64,000 nt of DNA from Rugalucina vietnamica (Eukaryota; Mollusca; Bivalvia; Lucinida; Lucinidae), in the NCBI GenBank assembly GCA_964017185.1, contig OZ024871.1, positions 65,538,866 to 65,602,865 on the forward strand, in the 5' to 3' direction. Below, piece by piece: positions 56,643 through 60,335 of the stretch (positions are counted from its first letter, which is position 1; every line of letters begins with the position of its first letter). Below the pieces are notes generated by a model. The model was not told the DNA's origin and ran no database searches. It saw nothing but the letters and a program-made list of their open reading frames with translations. The position numbers were made by a program, and so were the translations under genes.

Positions 56643-57752
56643 AAGAAAATTTCATGGATTGTATTATGCACGTTTATATTTATCACGCAAACATAGTATT
56701 CAAGTGATTCAGCTCAGTTTATGCAATATTCATTTTTGACAAGAAAAGTTATCCAGCGGACTTGTCAAAATTTATTGGTAAATGTACAGCTGTGGTAGTG
56801 TAATGGATAGCGTATTCGCTTAGCAATCAAGAGGTTGCAGGTTCGGAACCGGGCTGGTACATATGCCTGTCGTATTGGTGACAAATGTTCATCCTGACGT
56901 AATAAAGGCAAACCACGCATAGGGGTTTAATTCCTGTTTGGTAGGTTTAATTATCGTACATTATCTTATTGTGAATTCAGAAGATTTTGTGTGTCAAGAC
57001 TTTTATTTTGCCAATTTTCTTTAAAAATTACTAGCAAGTTCTTGAATTTGCAAGAGGGTAATCTGGCTGATTTAAGTTTTTATAAGTGAGAATTTTGAAT
57101 TCATGAGGCATTAGATTTGCAAAAAGTTGCAAGAGGGTAATCTGGCTGATTTAAGTTTTTATAAGTGAGAATTTTGAATTCATGAGGCATTAGATTTGCA
57201 AAAAGTTGCAAGAGGGTAATCTGGCTGATTTAAGTTTTTATAAGTGAGAATTTTGAATTCATGAGGCATTAGATTTGCAAAAAGTTGCAAGAGGGTAATC
57301 TGGCTGATTTAAGTTTTTATAAGTGAGAATTTTGAATTCATGAGGCATTAGATTTGCAAAAAGTTGCAAGAGGGTAATCTGGCTGATTTAAGTTTTTATA
57401 AGTGAGAATTTTGAATTCATGAGGCATTAGATTTGCAAAAAGTTGCAAGAGGGTAATCTGGCTGATTTAAGTTTTTATAAGTGAGAATTTTGAATTCATG
57501 AGGCATTAGATTCACAAAAAGTTGCAAGAGGGTAATCTGGCTGATTTAAGTTTTTATAAGTGAGAAATTTGAATTCATGAGGCATTAGATTTGCAAAAAG
57601 TTAAGTTCTCAAAACCATTTCCATATTGACTGTTTATCTATTTCCAGAAACGAGTACAGCAGTTTATCCGACTGAAAGTTTCAACAGACAGTGTAGATGG
57701 GCAGGCCTATCAAGAACTGCTCAGTAAAATACCACTGGAGACCACAACTTGA
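23785..57752 (+). CDS. VPS35L: VPS35L: Retriever/Commander endosomal recycling subunit, 24 coding exons, 5' end missing
   Basis: Joined exons: 23785-23875, 25429-25626, 26078-26225, 27208-27287, 28803-28931, 30877-31039, 32609-32753, 33696-33789, 34235-34312, 35516-35685, 36340-36451, 36978-37094, 38958-39011, 39260-39403, 40280-40365, 40708-40788, 41043-41205, 41678-41755, 42387-42501, 44297-44436, 50978-51143, 53931-54049, 56067-56213, 57648-57752. All borders are GT/AG and phases agree, giving about 973 residues (the human protein is about 963). Diagnostic segments: [126 protein letters not shown]35L is a cytosolic HEAT-like alpha-solenoid that with VPS26C and VPS29 forms Retriever; with the CCC complex (Commander), SNX17 and WASH it recycles cargo from endosomes. 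The acidic, low-complexity N-terminal part (exons 1-4) fits the extended segment of the human protein. The initiating exon was not found. Confidence 0.95.
23905..24130 (+). mobile_element. MITE family A copy
   Basis: TGAGAAAACCACCAATTTGG, TTCCGACCAGGTTGGACACA, GGCTGTACAGTCACAGAAGA and GCGCCTTTGTTTTCGC occur in family order. The core is shortened to GCGCTGATCAGATCTGCGCC. It begins about 30 bp past the VPS35L exon 1 donor. Confidence 0.85.
24232..25035. mobile_element. MITE interrupted by a second MITE (24323-24777)
   Basis: Outer inverted ends: ACCATATTCGTTCTAATTAG at the left and CTAATTAGAATAAATAGGGT at the right, each followed inward by GTGCACA/AAGCACACA-type words. The inner 455-bp element has about 45-bp inverted ends (CAGTCAGGGACA...ACAGGTTATAAAAATAATAA) and is flanked by the direct repeat GTGAA (24318-24322 and 24778-24782), a clear 5-bp target duplication. 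Confidence 0.8.
25036..25428. other. VPS35L intron 1, remainder
   Basis: AT-rich intron sequence with no recognised element. Confidence 0.5.
25429..25626 (+). CDS. VPS35L: VPS35L exon 2
   Basis: 66 codons with [20 protein letters not shown] and DPLSMFAAE, two PL-containing motifs typical of the disordered VPS35L N-terminus. Acceptor tatttcag, donor TTT/gtaagt, phase 0 on both sides. Confidence 0.93.
26078..26225 (+). CDS. VPS35L: VPS35L exon 3
   Basis: [20 protein letters not shown] and YTTSEKLSI, conserved with the human DFEPW...ILARYTTTEKLSI region. Acceptor ctagcag (a CAG nearer the exon was chosen), donor G/gtgagt, ending in phase 1. Confidence 0.92.
27062..27185 (-). mobile_element. 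MITE family A fragment
   Basis: AAGCTTCTAGCCTTTATCGA, GGCCAGTTTGTGTCAGACCC and a degraded TTTTCTTGCCATGCAGCTCA end. It stops just upstream of exon 4. Confidence 0.65.
27208..27287 (+). CDS. VPS35L: VPS35L exon 4
   Basis: Encodes [17 protein letters not shown], the conserved start of the helical region. Acceptor ttttcag, donor GAG/gtaatt. The next intron holds a MITE B copy that begins about 6 bp past the donor. Confidence 0.93.
27293..27550. mobile_element. MITE family B copy
   Basis: Ends CGAAAACTTGCCCATGTAAT and TATACATTACCTGGACATC, with GAGTACCCACAATCTATGTT, GGATACCCCTGTAATCCCC and AAAAGTGGGGTATGAGGCGG between. The central palindrome is partly lost. Confidence 0.8.
27560..28560. other. 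VPS35L intron 4, remainder
   Basis: About 1 kb of AT-rich intron with no recognised repeat or gene. Confidence 0.5.
28567..28792 (+). mobile_element. MITE family A copy adjoining exon 5
   Basis: TGTGAGAAAACCATCAGTGT, a GAGCTGCACAAGCTCAGAAG variant, TAGAGGTATATTGTACTATC and the core GCTGATCAGCTTTGCAGTTA/CTGCGAAGCTGATCTGCGCC. The right end is ragged and runs into the exon 5 acceptor region. Confidence 0.85.
28803..28931 (+). CDS. VPS35L: VPS35L exon 5
   Basis: 43 codons: [20 protein letters not shown] and [12 protein letters not shown]. The acceptor lies about 10-15 bp after the ragged end of a MITE A. The donor CAG/gtaggt and the last 55 bp of the exon belong to an 85-bp tandem triplication (28877-29131). 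Confidence 0.93.
28877..29131. repeat. 85-bp tandem triplication spanning the exon 5 donor
   Basis: GATACATGCCTGG recurs at 28877, 28962 and 29047, period 85 bp. Each unit contains the last 55 bp of exon 5, its donor (gtaggt, gtaggt, gtatgt) and about 30 bp of intron. Because 85 is not a multiple of three, use of the second or third donor would shift the frame and hit the TGA at 29046-29048; only the first donor keeps the protein. Confidence 0.95.
29585..29785 (-). mobile_element. MITE family A copy
   Basis: TGCATATGCGAAAACAAAG, core GCAGATCAGCTGTGCAGTAA/CTGCATAGCTGATCAGCGCC, CTTCTAGCCTGCTTCTGTGA and GGTTTTCTCACGCTGAAGCT. Confidence 0.85.
29820..30830. mobile_element. Tandem-repeat-bearing element, about 6 x 156 bp
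   Basis: Begins CATGTCTCCCCCCCGAAGG...GGGAGACATA, a terminal hairpin, followed by CCGTCCATCCG-type words, and ends GGGGGGAGACATCAG. Inside, ATATTTCAATGAAACTTG recurs at intervals of about 156 bp (29935, 30091, 30246, 30402 and two more). The layout resembles bivalve non-autonomous elements with core tandem repeats. It ends about 45 bp before exon 6. Confidence 0.8.
30877..31039 (+). CDS. VPS35L: VPS35L exon 6
   Basis: [20 protein letters not shown] then [18 protein letters not shown]. The acceptor tttcag is about 45 bp from a tandem-repeat element. The donor gttggt is weak but required by phase, since G joined to AG of exon 7 gives E. Confidence 0.92.
31450..32602. mobile_element. MITE family B copy split by a DNA transposon
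   Basis: 31450-31703 has ACATGTCCGTGTATTGAGTA, CCTTAAACCCCACTTTTATA, the hairpin arms around GAACCGCCTTGCTGAGGCAG, and CAGAAAAATGTATA. The missing end TTACATGGGTGTGTTTTTGT is at 32577-32602, after the inserted element 31706-32574. Confidence 0.85.
31706..32574. mobile_element. 869-bp TA-flanked DNA transposon (non-autonomous)
   Basis: Terminal inverted repeats CACTGAAAAGCTTTAAAAAC (left) and GTTTTTAAAGCTCTTCAGTG (right), about 26 bp with one mismatch in the quoted part. TA flanks both sides (31704-31705, 32575-32576). Comparison with the uninterrupted family B site GTATATTACATGGG (about 10671) shows the empty site. TA duplication fits Tc1/mariner-type or related superfamilies. No transposase is present. 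It contains TGACGTCACGTGACGTCA, and its right end is 34 bp from exon 7. Confidence 0.85.
32609..32753 (+). CDS. VPS35L: VPS35L exon 7
   Basis: [20 protein letters not shown] then [20 protein letters not shown]. The acceptor tgttatag lies 34 bp after a DNA transposon (31706-32574); the donor is GG/gtaata. Two partial copies of this exon follow in the intron. Confidence 0.93.
32807..32915 (+). pseudogene. Decayed copy 1 of VPS35L exon 7
   Basis: Translates as [23 protein letters not shown], then TGA-CCG (a 6-nt insertion creating a stop) and CYSFFNP before a conserved GG/gtaatt donor. Against exon 7 about 11 codons differ synonymously and 4 change the residue over 31 codons. Confidence 0.9.
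32979..33067 (+). pseudogene. Decayed copy 2 of VPS35L exon 7
   Basis: TGTGGTAACTGATTCTTTGA...TCAGGTTCTACAATGAGGCT...GCCATTATGAAGTGGACTCT/gggtaata. Internal deletions and the W-to-stop change (TGA) show that it is older or less constrained than copy 1. Confidence 0.8.
33120..33440 (+). mobile_element. MITE family A copy with internal duplications
   Basis: Full element with core GATCAGCTTCGCGGTTACCG/CGAAGCTGATC. GACAGCTAGAAGCATGAAAT occurs twice (about 33197 and 33235), and GCTGATCTGCATCTTTGTTT occurs twice near the right end, so two local tandem duplications followed insertion. Confidence 0.9.
33696..33789 (+). CDS. VPS35L: VPS35L exon 8
   Basis: [20 protein letters not shown] then [11 protein letters not shown], aligned with human CMIRGIGDPLVSVYARAYL. 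Acceptor ttttcag, donor AGG/gtaaat. Confidence 0.93.
34040..34215 (+). mobile_element. MITE family A, degenerate copy
   Basis: CATGAGCCGCCTTGCAAGAA, CAGAAGTAGGCTAGAAGCTT and CAAAAACAAAGGTGCTGCC; the palindromic core is deleted. It lies just upstream of exon 9. Confidence 0.75.
34235..34312 (+). CDS. VPS35L: VPS35L exon 9
   Basis: 26 codons: [20 protein letters not shown] then LFRYPQ. Acceptor ttaaccag, donor CAG/gtagga, phase 0 on both sides. Confidence 0.9.
34378..34912. mobile_element. MITE with ATCGAT-rich inverted ends
   Basis: TGTAACCACTAGTAATGGGC and GATGATCGATTATAATCG at the left are mirrored by AAACCGATGATCGATTGCAA and GGCCCAACACTATGGTTACA at the right. The TAGTGTTGGGC-like ends resemble hAT-type MITEs (inference). 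Confidence 0.65.
34957..35150 (+). mobile_element. tRNA-derived SINE
   Basis: A tRNA-like head (GGTGTGGTGGTAGAGCATCA; box B-like GGTTTGATCCC) is followed by a body with GTTGTGTCCTTGAACAAGAC, GGTAAATACCCAGGAAGCAG and ATGACTGAAAAATTGTTGAC. The same body is at 62030-62230 and a tail at 39425-39500, so it is a family with an RNA polymerase III-type promoter rather than a tRNA gene. Confidence 0.8.
35516..35685 (+). CDS. VPS35L: VPS35L exon 10
   Basis: [20 protein letters not shown] then [20 protein letters not shown]. Donor AG/gtatgt, phase 2. A second copy of the last 32 codons follows at 35731-35832 in the same frame, so an extended form of this exon is possible. Confidence 0.92.
35731..35832 (+). 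CDS. In-frame partial duplicate of VPS35L exon 10 (possible extended exon)
   Basis: Encodes [20 protein letters not shown] then [12 protein letters not shown], against [12 protein letters not shown] in exon 10. Of 32 codons, 8 differ synonymously and 3 change the residue. The 147 bp between the two donors are open and divisible by three, and both donors leave phase 2, so an exon 35516-35832 would add 49 residues without disturbing the next exon. The duplicate also has its own acceptor-like tgtttccccag and a donor gtagtt. Whether it is spliced in is not known. Confidence 0.55.
35890..36270. mobile_element. Degenerate SINE-like fragments
   Basis: Contains CAGTGGCACAGTGGTTATGT, GGTTGGATCCTGGGC (box B-like) and CTTTTGATGGGATGTTATTA, loosely like the SINE at 34957-35150. 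Poorly preserved. Confidence 0.4.
36340..36451 (+). CDS. VPS35L: VPS35L exon 11
   Basis: [20 protein letters not shown] then [17 protein letters not shown], matching human LLLNSVMSAFRAEFIATRS. Acceptor gtttttcag, donor AAG/gtaatg. Confidence 0.94.
36978..37094 (+). CDS. VPS35L: VPS35L exon 12
   Basis: [20 protein letters not shown] then [19 protein letters not shown]; the ADPPE block is conserved. Acceptor atttcag, donor GGG/gtaaat. Confidence 0.94.
37215..37310 (+). mobile_element. MITE family A fragment
   Basis: AGATGGCTAGCAGTTTGAAA, TTTCAAAGTAGAGGGATGGT and ACTATATAAGCACTGA; both ends are missing. Confidence 0.6.
37516..38766. mobile_element. About 1.25-kb element with long inverted ends in intron 12
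   Basis: AGGGCTGTTCCAGAAAAAAA and GGGGGTCTTTGA at the left are matched in inverse by TCAAAGACCCCCTC and TTCTGGAACAGCCCT at the right. The arms continue with related CCCACCCATAGG / CCCACAAACCCACAGG words. No target duplication or transposase was recognised. It includes a 23-bp poly(T) at about 38121. Confidence 0.7.
38958..39011 (+). CDS. VPS35L: VPS35L exon 13
   Basis: Only 18 codons: [18 protein letters not shown], aligned with human DYINCAEVWVEYTCKHF. Acceptor tctttcag, donor GGA/gtaagt. Confidence 0.93.
39260..39403 (+). CDS. VPS35L: VPS35L exon 14
   Basis: [20 protein letters not shown] then [20 protein letters not shown], one of the most conserved stretches of the family. Acceptor tctctttag, donor TTG/gtgggt. 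Confidence 0.96.
39425..39500 (+). mobile_element. SINE tail fragment
   Basis: CCAACATGACTGAAAAACTG and TTGACTGGCCTGTAAAGCCA match the 3' half of the SINE at 34957-35150. Confidence 0.65.
39501..40279. other. VPS35L intron 14, remainder
   Basis: AT-rich, with no recognised element apart from a poly(A) run near 39969. Confidence 0.5.
40280..40365 (+). CDS. VPS35L: VPS35L exon 15
   Basis: [20 protein letters not shown] then KNVAEAFN, nearly identical to human at [21 protein letters not shown]. Acceptor attttgtag, donor AA/gtatgc, phase 2. Confidence 0.95.
40708..40788 (+). CDS. VPS35L: VPS35L exon 16
   Basis: [20 protein letters not shown] then TMHDSV, matching human [18 protein letters not shown]. 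Acceptor catacag, donor AA/gtaagt. Confidence 0.94.
41043..41205 (+). CDS. VPS35L: VPS35L exon 17
   Basis: [20 protein letters not shown] then [20 protein letters not shown]; the [15 protein letters not shown] block is family-diagnostic. Acceptor tctttcag, donor CAG/gtatga. Confidence 0.96.
41678..41755 (+). CDS. VPS35L: VPS35L exon 18
   Basis: [20 protein letters not shown] then TANFVR, with the conserved KGNHSRKTA motif. Acceptor atttcag, donor AGG/gtaaat. A MITE D lies 80 bp downstream. Confidence 0.95.
41836..42042. mobile_element. MITE family D, 207 bp, TA-flanked
   Basis: Ends CTGTACATTCGGAAATTTTC and ATATTTCCGGATCTACAG with TA on both sides. The interior is full of CGCGAATT / TTAGCGAGAACTTTGAATTC words. 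A decayed relative at about 56970-57612 has lost its CG dinucleotides. Confidence 0.8.
42387..42501 (+). CDS. VPS35L: VPS35L exon 19
   Basis: [20 protein letters not shown] then [17 protein letters not shown]. Acceptor cttttcag, donor G/gtagtc. A MITE B begins within about 6 bp of the donor. Confidence 0.94.
42508..42778. mobile_element. MITE family B copy beside exon 19
   Basis: CACGAAAACATGCCCATATA...CTCAAAACATAGATTATGGG...GAACCACCTCATTGAGGCCG...GGTATACCCCTGCAAACCCC...ATAACACGGACATGTTTTCC. It starts about 6 bp past the exon donor. Confidence 0.88.
43173..43980. mobile_element. Tandem-repeat-bearing element (about 4 diverged units)
   Basis: Begins ATACCCCCGGCATTTATGCT with TTAGTTAGTTAG and TTCGTTCGTAATTCCGG words. 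Then AGGTACCCTATAGGGTTTG, CAGGGCCCATGCACGGGGG and GGTCAAAATCTAG recur about every 170-190 bp. It resembles the other tandem-core elements in layout; no clear 3' end was seen. Confidence 0.6.
44297..44436 (+). CDS. VPS35L: VPS35L exon 20
   Basis: [20 protein letters not shown] then [20 protein letters not shown]. Acceptor tatttcag, donor CCA/gtaagt; a 296-bp MITE starts 13 bp past the exon. The following intron (about 6.5 kb) is the longest. Confidence 0.95.
44449..44744. mobile_element. 296-bp MITE 13 bp past the exon 20 donor
   Basis: CCAGTCATTTGTAACAACTG and GCAGTGGTTACAAATGACTG are inverted ends of about 26 bp with one mismatch. The interior is rich in GCCCCAACCCCAGGGGG-type words. Confidence 0.75.
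44845..44985. repeat. Imperfect palindrome
   Basis: GGATCAACCATGGTTTTCAG and GTTCAAACATTCG are mirrored by CGAATGTTTGAACACAAACC and ATGGTTGATCGCTATTC around a centre GGCCGCAGGCCAC. Related words recur at 49560-49790, so it may be one end of a larger rearranged element. Confidence 0.6.
45429..48780 (+). mobile_element. Helentron-like (HINE/pearl-type) element with about 450-bp core repeats and two 3' ends
   Basis: 5' end AGCTCACCTGAGCCGTCAGG...CACAAGGTGAGCTTATAGTA (hairpin), then a GTCCGTCCGTC run. Core units begin CTTCTTCTCTGAAACCGCTT near 45552, 46008, 46455 and 46912, then near 47425, 47885 and 48296. The 3' end CTCAGGTGAGCGTTTACAGG...ACCATTGGTCCTCTGGTT contains an inverse copy of the 5' word CTCACCTGAG plus a GGACCATTGGTCC hairpin. 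That combination (subterminal inverted repeat, 3' hairpin, T-rich borders, core tandem repeats) fits non-autonomous Helentrons. An extra 3' end sits inside at about 47388-47424. No Rep/helicase ORF is present. Confidence 0.8.
48781..49835. other. Intron with scattered ATAGGA words
   Basis: No gene. AAAATATAGGAG/AATATAGGA words cluster at 49385-49505, as they do at 45010-45080. The rest is AT-rich with an (A)n run near 49292. Confidence 0.5.
49838..50884. mobile_element. 1.05-kb foldback element with about 400-bp arms
   Basis: AATCACAGGCGCTCGATGAC...ACTGGACTCATTTTTTT at the left is mirrored by AAAAAAATGAGTCCAGTCGT...CGAGCGCCTGTGATT at the right. The arms continue through GGAGACCCTTACGATATGTT, GACAAGGTCGGAAACGCGG and CACCCTTTACCGTTATTTCA. 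The centre has a second hairpin GTGACCTTTC...GAAAGGTCAC. It ends about 95 bp before exon 21. Confidence 0.9.
50978..51143 (+). CDS. VPS35L: VPS35L exon 21
   Basis: [20 protein letters not shown] then [20 protein letters not shown] and HVDK. Acceptor caactgtag, donor G/gtttgt, phase 1. A foldback element ends about 95 bp upstream. Confidence 0.94.
51175..52010. mobile_element. MITE family B copy interrupted by another element (51358-51942)
   Basis: 51175-51357 has the hairpin CGCCTCGCCGAGGCG and GAGCAAAAATAAGAAAAATA; the lost end resumes at about 51948 (AAATAAAAGTAGGGTATAAC, ACACAGACATGTTATTATGA). The insert has inverted ends CAGTCGAGTCCCCTAACATT and AATGTTACCGGACTG next to GCGC. A target duplication is not clear. 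Confidence 0.75.
52480..52590. repeat. Perfect-stem hairpin GCCCCAGATG...CATCTGGGGC
   Basis: GCCCCAGATGTGACGCCG and CGGCGTCCCATCTGGGGC can pair around AGAACA, with further pairing of CAAACA and TGTTTG outside. Probably a short MITE; function unknown. Confidence 0.6.
52885..53050. mobile_element. MITE family B lacking the central hairpin
   Basis: TACGAAAACACGCCCATGCA, GCAAAAATAAGAAAAATAGG, TATACCCCCGCATACCCCAG and GGGGTTTAAGGGGGTATATA join directly, with the palindrome deleted. Confidence 0.8.
53178..53318. repeat. Long near-perfect palindrome, about 62-bp arms
   Basis: AACATTCTTTTCCGTGCATT...GGGCAATAATGTGTTGCAGC pairs with GGGCTGCAACACATTATTGC...AATGCACTTGGAAAAGAATG around a loop of about 17 nt. 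Few mismatches, so recent or conserved. It could be a foldback MITE. Confidence 0.9.
53322..53832. mobile_element. MITE with palindromic tandem core
   Basis: Ends TCATTGTTATATACCT and AGGTATATAACAATGA are inverted. Between 53577 and 53745 the palindrome CAGGGC(A)TTAACACCATTA...GCCCTG recurs about every 45-50 bp, with TGACGTCATCTCAGGGC linkers. (ATTT)n lies at 53357-53383. Confidence 0.7.
53931..54049 (+). CDS. VPS35L: VPS35L exon 22
   Basis: [20 protein letters not shown] then [17 protein letters not shown], matching human VDSNDSLYGGDSKFL. Acceptor tgtttttcag, donor GAG/gtaaac. Confidence 0.94.
54083..54255. mobile_element. Relative of the MITE at 22983-23170
   Basis: CCAACCTCATTATAATGCTA, TTTTGGATCCATGGAATCAA and AGCAAAATAATCATTTTGGA match the other copy in reverse orientation, with its CG sites lost. 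Confidence 0.7.
54484..54722 (-). mobile_element. MITE family A copy
   Basis: Complete: ends GAGCTGCCTCATGAGAAAAC and TTTTCCCACGAGGCGGCTCA. The core TCAGCTTCGCGGTAACCACG/AAGCTGATC has one mismatch. Confidence 0.92.
54938..55178 (+). mobile_element. MITE family A copy, opposite orientation
   Basis: Complete: ATGAGCCGTCTGGTGAGAAA, TCCGACACAAATCAGGCTGT, TGTACTATCCGTGTAGTGAA, degraded core, and TTTCTCATGAGGCTGCTCAT. It faces the copy at 54484-54722 across about 215 bp. Confidence 0.9.
55390..55505. repeat. Poly(T) and G-rich low-complexity tract
   Basis: Long T runs followed by TTTATTTTATTTTATTTT and GGTGGGGGTTGGGGGTGGGG. Confidence 0.9.
55665..56025 (+). pseudogene. Three decayed copies of the start of VPS35L exon 23
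   Basis: Copies start at about 55665 ([30 protein letters not shown], still open), 55788 ([10 protein letters not shown] then broken) and 55937 ([23 protein letters not shown] then TAG). Each is preceded by a TTTAG/TTCTAG acceptor-like end. The first two that reach that point diverge from the real exon at the same place, into GTCAT(T/C)AGTAATGAT. The repeat unit is therefore about 123-149 bp of intron end plus about 95 bp or less of exon. Confidence 0.9.
56067..56213 (+). CDS. VPS35L: VPS35L exon 23
   Basis: [20 protein letters not shown] then [20 protein letters not shown]. Acceptor tttttctag, donor ATG/gtaaat. Three decayed copies of its first part lie upstream, and a MITE A starts about 9 bp past the donor. 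Confidence 0.94.
56222..56462 (-). mobile_element. MITE family A copy beside exon 23
   Basis: Complete, with a perfect core GATCAGCTTCGCGGTAACCG/CGAAGCTGATC and ends TATGAGCCATCTTGTGGGAA and TTCTCATGTGACGGCTCATA. It starts about 9 bp past the exon 23 donor. Confidence 0.92.
56609..56641. repeat. Poly(A), about 32 bp
   Basis: Uninterrupted A run followed by GAAAGAAAA. Confidence 0.95.
56785..56880 (+). mobile_element. tRNA-derived sequence (SINE head or tRNA pseudogene)
   Basis: Box A-like TAGTGTAATGGATAGCG and box B-like GGTTCGGAACC are correctly spaced, with partly pairing ends GTACAGC and GCTGGTAC. The anticodon stem does not pair well, so this is not called a functional tRNA. Confidence 0.55.
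56970..57612. repeat. 79-bp tandem array inside a CG-depleted MITE D
   Basis: CAAGAGGGTAATCTGGCTGA recurs at 57051, 57130, 57209, 57288, 57367, 57446 and 57525 with a 79-bp period. The first six units are almost identical, the seventh has changes. The flanks and unit align with MITE D at 41836-42042 if its CGCG/GCGAA words are read with C-to-T or G-to-A changes (for example GAATTCGCG against GAATTTGCA). The array ends 35 bp before the last VPS35L exon. Confidence 0.9.
57648..57752 (+). CDS. VPS35L: VPS35L last exon and stop
   Basis: [20 protein letters not shown] then [14 protein letters not shown] and TGA (57750-57752), the same end position as human (LPLQTRT). Acceptor tatttccag lies 35 bp after a 79-bp tandem array. 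ATTAAA at 57818-57823 is a possible polyadenylation signal. Confidence 0.92.
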   Translation, partial: KRVQQFIRLKVSTDSVDGQAYQELLSKIPLETTT

Positions 57753-57914
57753 CATTAACATGCAGTACTTCGCGGATGTTTTTTTTTTCTATAGACTGGT
57801 GTTTTTAATTACAAATCATTAAAGAAACATCTTGGTACTTAAGTGACACCAAGTCTTAATATCATACAATATGAAGTGAAGATTTGCTTTTGCTCGTTTA
57901 ATCACAGATGATAT

Positions 57915-58160
57915 ATCAGCCACAGTATGATAAAACCAGAATCTTGCCTATGCAAAAACAAATGTGCTGATCAGCTGTGCAGTGACTGCACAGCTGATCA
58001 GCGCCTTTGTTTTTACTTCACTGATAGTACCATCACTCATAGTACCATCACTCTTCTTTTTAATTTCAAGGTTCTAGCCCTATTCTGTGTCTGTACAGCG
58101 TGGTTTCTATTGGCCCTGTTCGTAATCAAGGAAGACTGGTTTTCTTGCATTTGGCTCACT
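57915..58160 (-). mobile_element. MITE family A copy
   Basis: Core GCTGATCAGCTGTGCAGTGA/CTGCACAGCTGATCAGCGCC; flanks CTAGCCCTATTCTGTGTCTG and TTTTCTTGCATTTGGCTCAC. A GATAGTACCATCACTC stretch is duplicated. Confidence 0.85.
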
Positions 58161-58404
58161 TTATAGTAAGGTATACATGTATTAAGAATTCTGACACCAA
58201 GAGTGTTAAAGAGCAATCTATGATATAAATTGTGCTTCAAATTATGCTTTATTATGTACAAGTATTTATGTATACCTATTCTTTCAGAACTGTGATAATA
58301 GAAATAATTTCTGTATTATTGATTAAAATGCACATAAATATACTCTCTGTCTTGATTACTATGGAGGCATAAACTTACTCATCAGGAAAAGATGTCTGTG
58401 AAAT

Positions 58405-58680
58405 GTATACCCCCTTAAACCCCACTTTTATACAGTAAAACTGGGGTTTGCAGGGGTATACATATTTTTCTTATTTTTGATCCAAAACATACAGATTGTG
58501 GGTACTCATTAGAACCGCCTCATCGAGGCGTTTCTAACGTGTACCCAGAATCTATGTTTTTACCAAAAATATGAAAAATATTTCTTTTTTTTTTTTCTTA
58601 TGGAATTTTCTATTTTTACAGCTGAAGAAAATCTCTGTATATTGCATGGGCAACTTTTTGTAATGATTTTGCACAATGTT
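58405..58680. mobile_element. MITE family B copy
   Basis: GTATACCCCCTTAAACCCCA, AAACTGGGGTTTGCAGGGGT, hairpin GAACCGCCTCATCGAGGCG, ATTGCATGGGCAACTTTTTG. Confidence 0.85.
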
Positions 58681-60335
58681 TTCTCACTGCTTATTTAAAA
58701 AAAATTAAATACAGAAACGTTAATTTCAACTTCTTTCGAAAAAGTCTCACTTTCTTAATGTTAACAAAAAAAGCCAAAAAAAAAAACAAAAAAAAACAAT
58801 TTTTTTGTGAGGCCATTAGGCCATTTTGATTTTAGTACACATGTATGCCCTGTATAGTAGAAGCCTGAAAATTGTACATGTAGAACAGTAATGGCATTTT
58901 TAGCTCACCTGAGCCGAAGGCTCACAGGTGAGCTTATAGTATACCCATGCTCAGGCATCCGTCTGTCGTCGTCCGTCCGTCCTTCGTCCACAATTTCAAA
59001 GATCTTCTCCACTGAAACCGCTTGGCCAGTCAAAGCCAAACTTCATGTGGAGCATCCTTAGGAAGGGGGAACGAAAGTTTATATAAATGGTCCAGGTCAC
59101 ATGACCAAGATGGCCGCCATGGCTATAAATAGCAAAAACCTTTAAAAATCTTCTTCTCCAGAACCAGTGGGCCGATTTCCACGAAACTTGGTATGTAGCA
59201 TCGGAGATGCAGGCCCATCATAGTTTATATAAATCATGACCCTTGGATGACCTTGACCTTTTTATGGCAAGGTCAACTTAGTTCACCAATGCATTTGAAT
59301 GGAAAAAAATGGTAAAATGCTATTTAATGGGTAAAACTTACTAGGAATAGGCAAATGGACAGAAGATAAATGTTAATGGAAAATTTTAGCCCCTGGGGGG
59401 TTGTCTGCCCTTGCCCCCGGGCTATAAATGTATATGTTCATATTATTCAAACATCTTCTTCTCTGAAACCGCTAGGCCAATCAAAGCCAAACTTCATGTG
59501 GAGCATCCTTGGGAAGGGGGAATGAAAATTTATATAAATGGTCAAGGTCACATGACCAAGATGGCCACCATGGCTATAAATAGCAAAAACATTTAAAAAT
59601 CATCTTCTTCAGAACCATAAGGCCTATGATTTTGAAACTTGGTGTGAAGCATCTGGGAATGGAGCTCTACAAAGTTTATATAAATCATGACCCTGGGATG
59701 ACCTTGACCCTTTTTACGGCAAGGTCAACTTCGGTCTCCCATGCATTGGAATGGGAAAAAATAGGAAAATGTAATTAAATGGCAGAAAACTTGCTAGAGA
59801 TGAGCAAATGGACAGAAGATTTATGTTTAAGAAAATATTTTGGGCCCTGGGGGTTGTCTGCCCCTGCCCCGGGGCTATATACATGTATATGACCATAATA
59901 TTGAAACATCTTCTTCTCTGAAACCACTGGGCCAATCAAAGCCAAACTTTTTGTGGAGCATCCTTAGGAAGAGGGAATGAAAGTTTGTATAAATGGTCAA
60001 GGTCACATGACCAAGATGGCTGCCATGGCTATAAATAGCAAAAACGTTTAAAAATCTTCTTCTTCAGAACCAGAAGGCCTATGATTTTGAAACTTGGTAT
60101 GAAGCATCTGGGAATGGAGCTCTACAAAGTTTATATAAATCATGACCCTGGGATGACCTTGACCTATTTTACGGCAAGGTCAACTTAGGTCGCCCATGCA
60201 TTTGAATGGGAAAAAATAGGAAAATGTCTTGTAATGGCAGAAAACTTGCTAGGAATGAGCAAATGGACAGAAGATTTATGCTTATGAAAATATTTTAGGC
60301 CCAGGGGTTGTCTGCCCCTGCCCTGGAGCTATATA

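Noticed and set aside
56785..56880. Possible functional tRNA gene
   Set aside because: Boxes A and B are present but the anticodon stem does not pair and the acceptor stem has a bulge; a tRNA-derived repeat is more likely.
57051..57603. Regular direct repeats resembling a CRISPR array
   Set aside because: There are no unique spacers: the entire 79-bp unit repeats, and the context is a eukaryotic intron.
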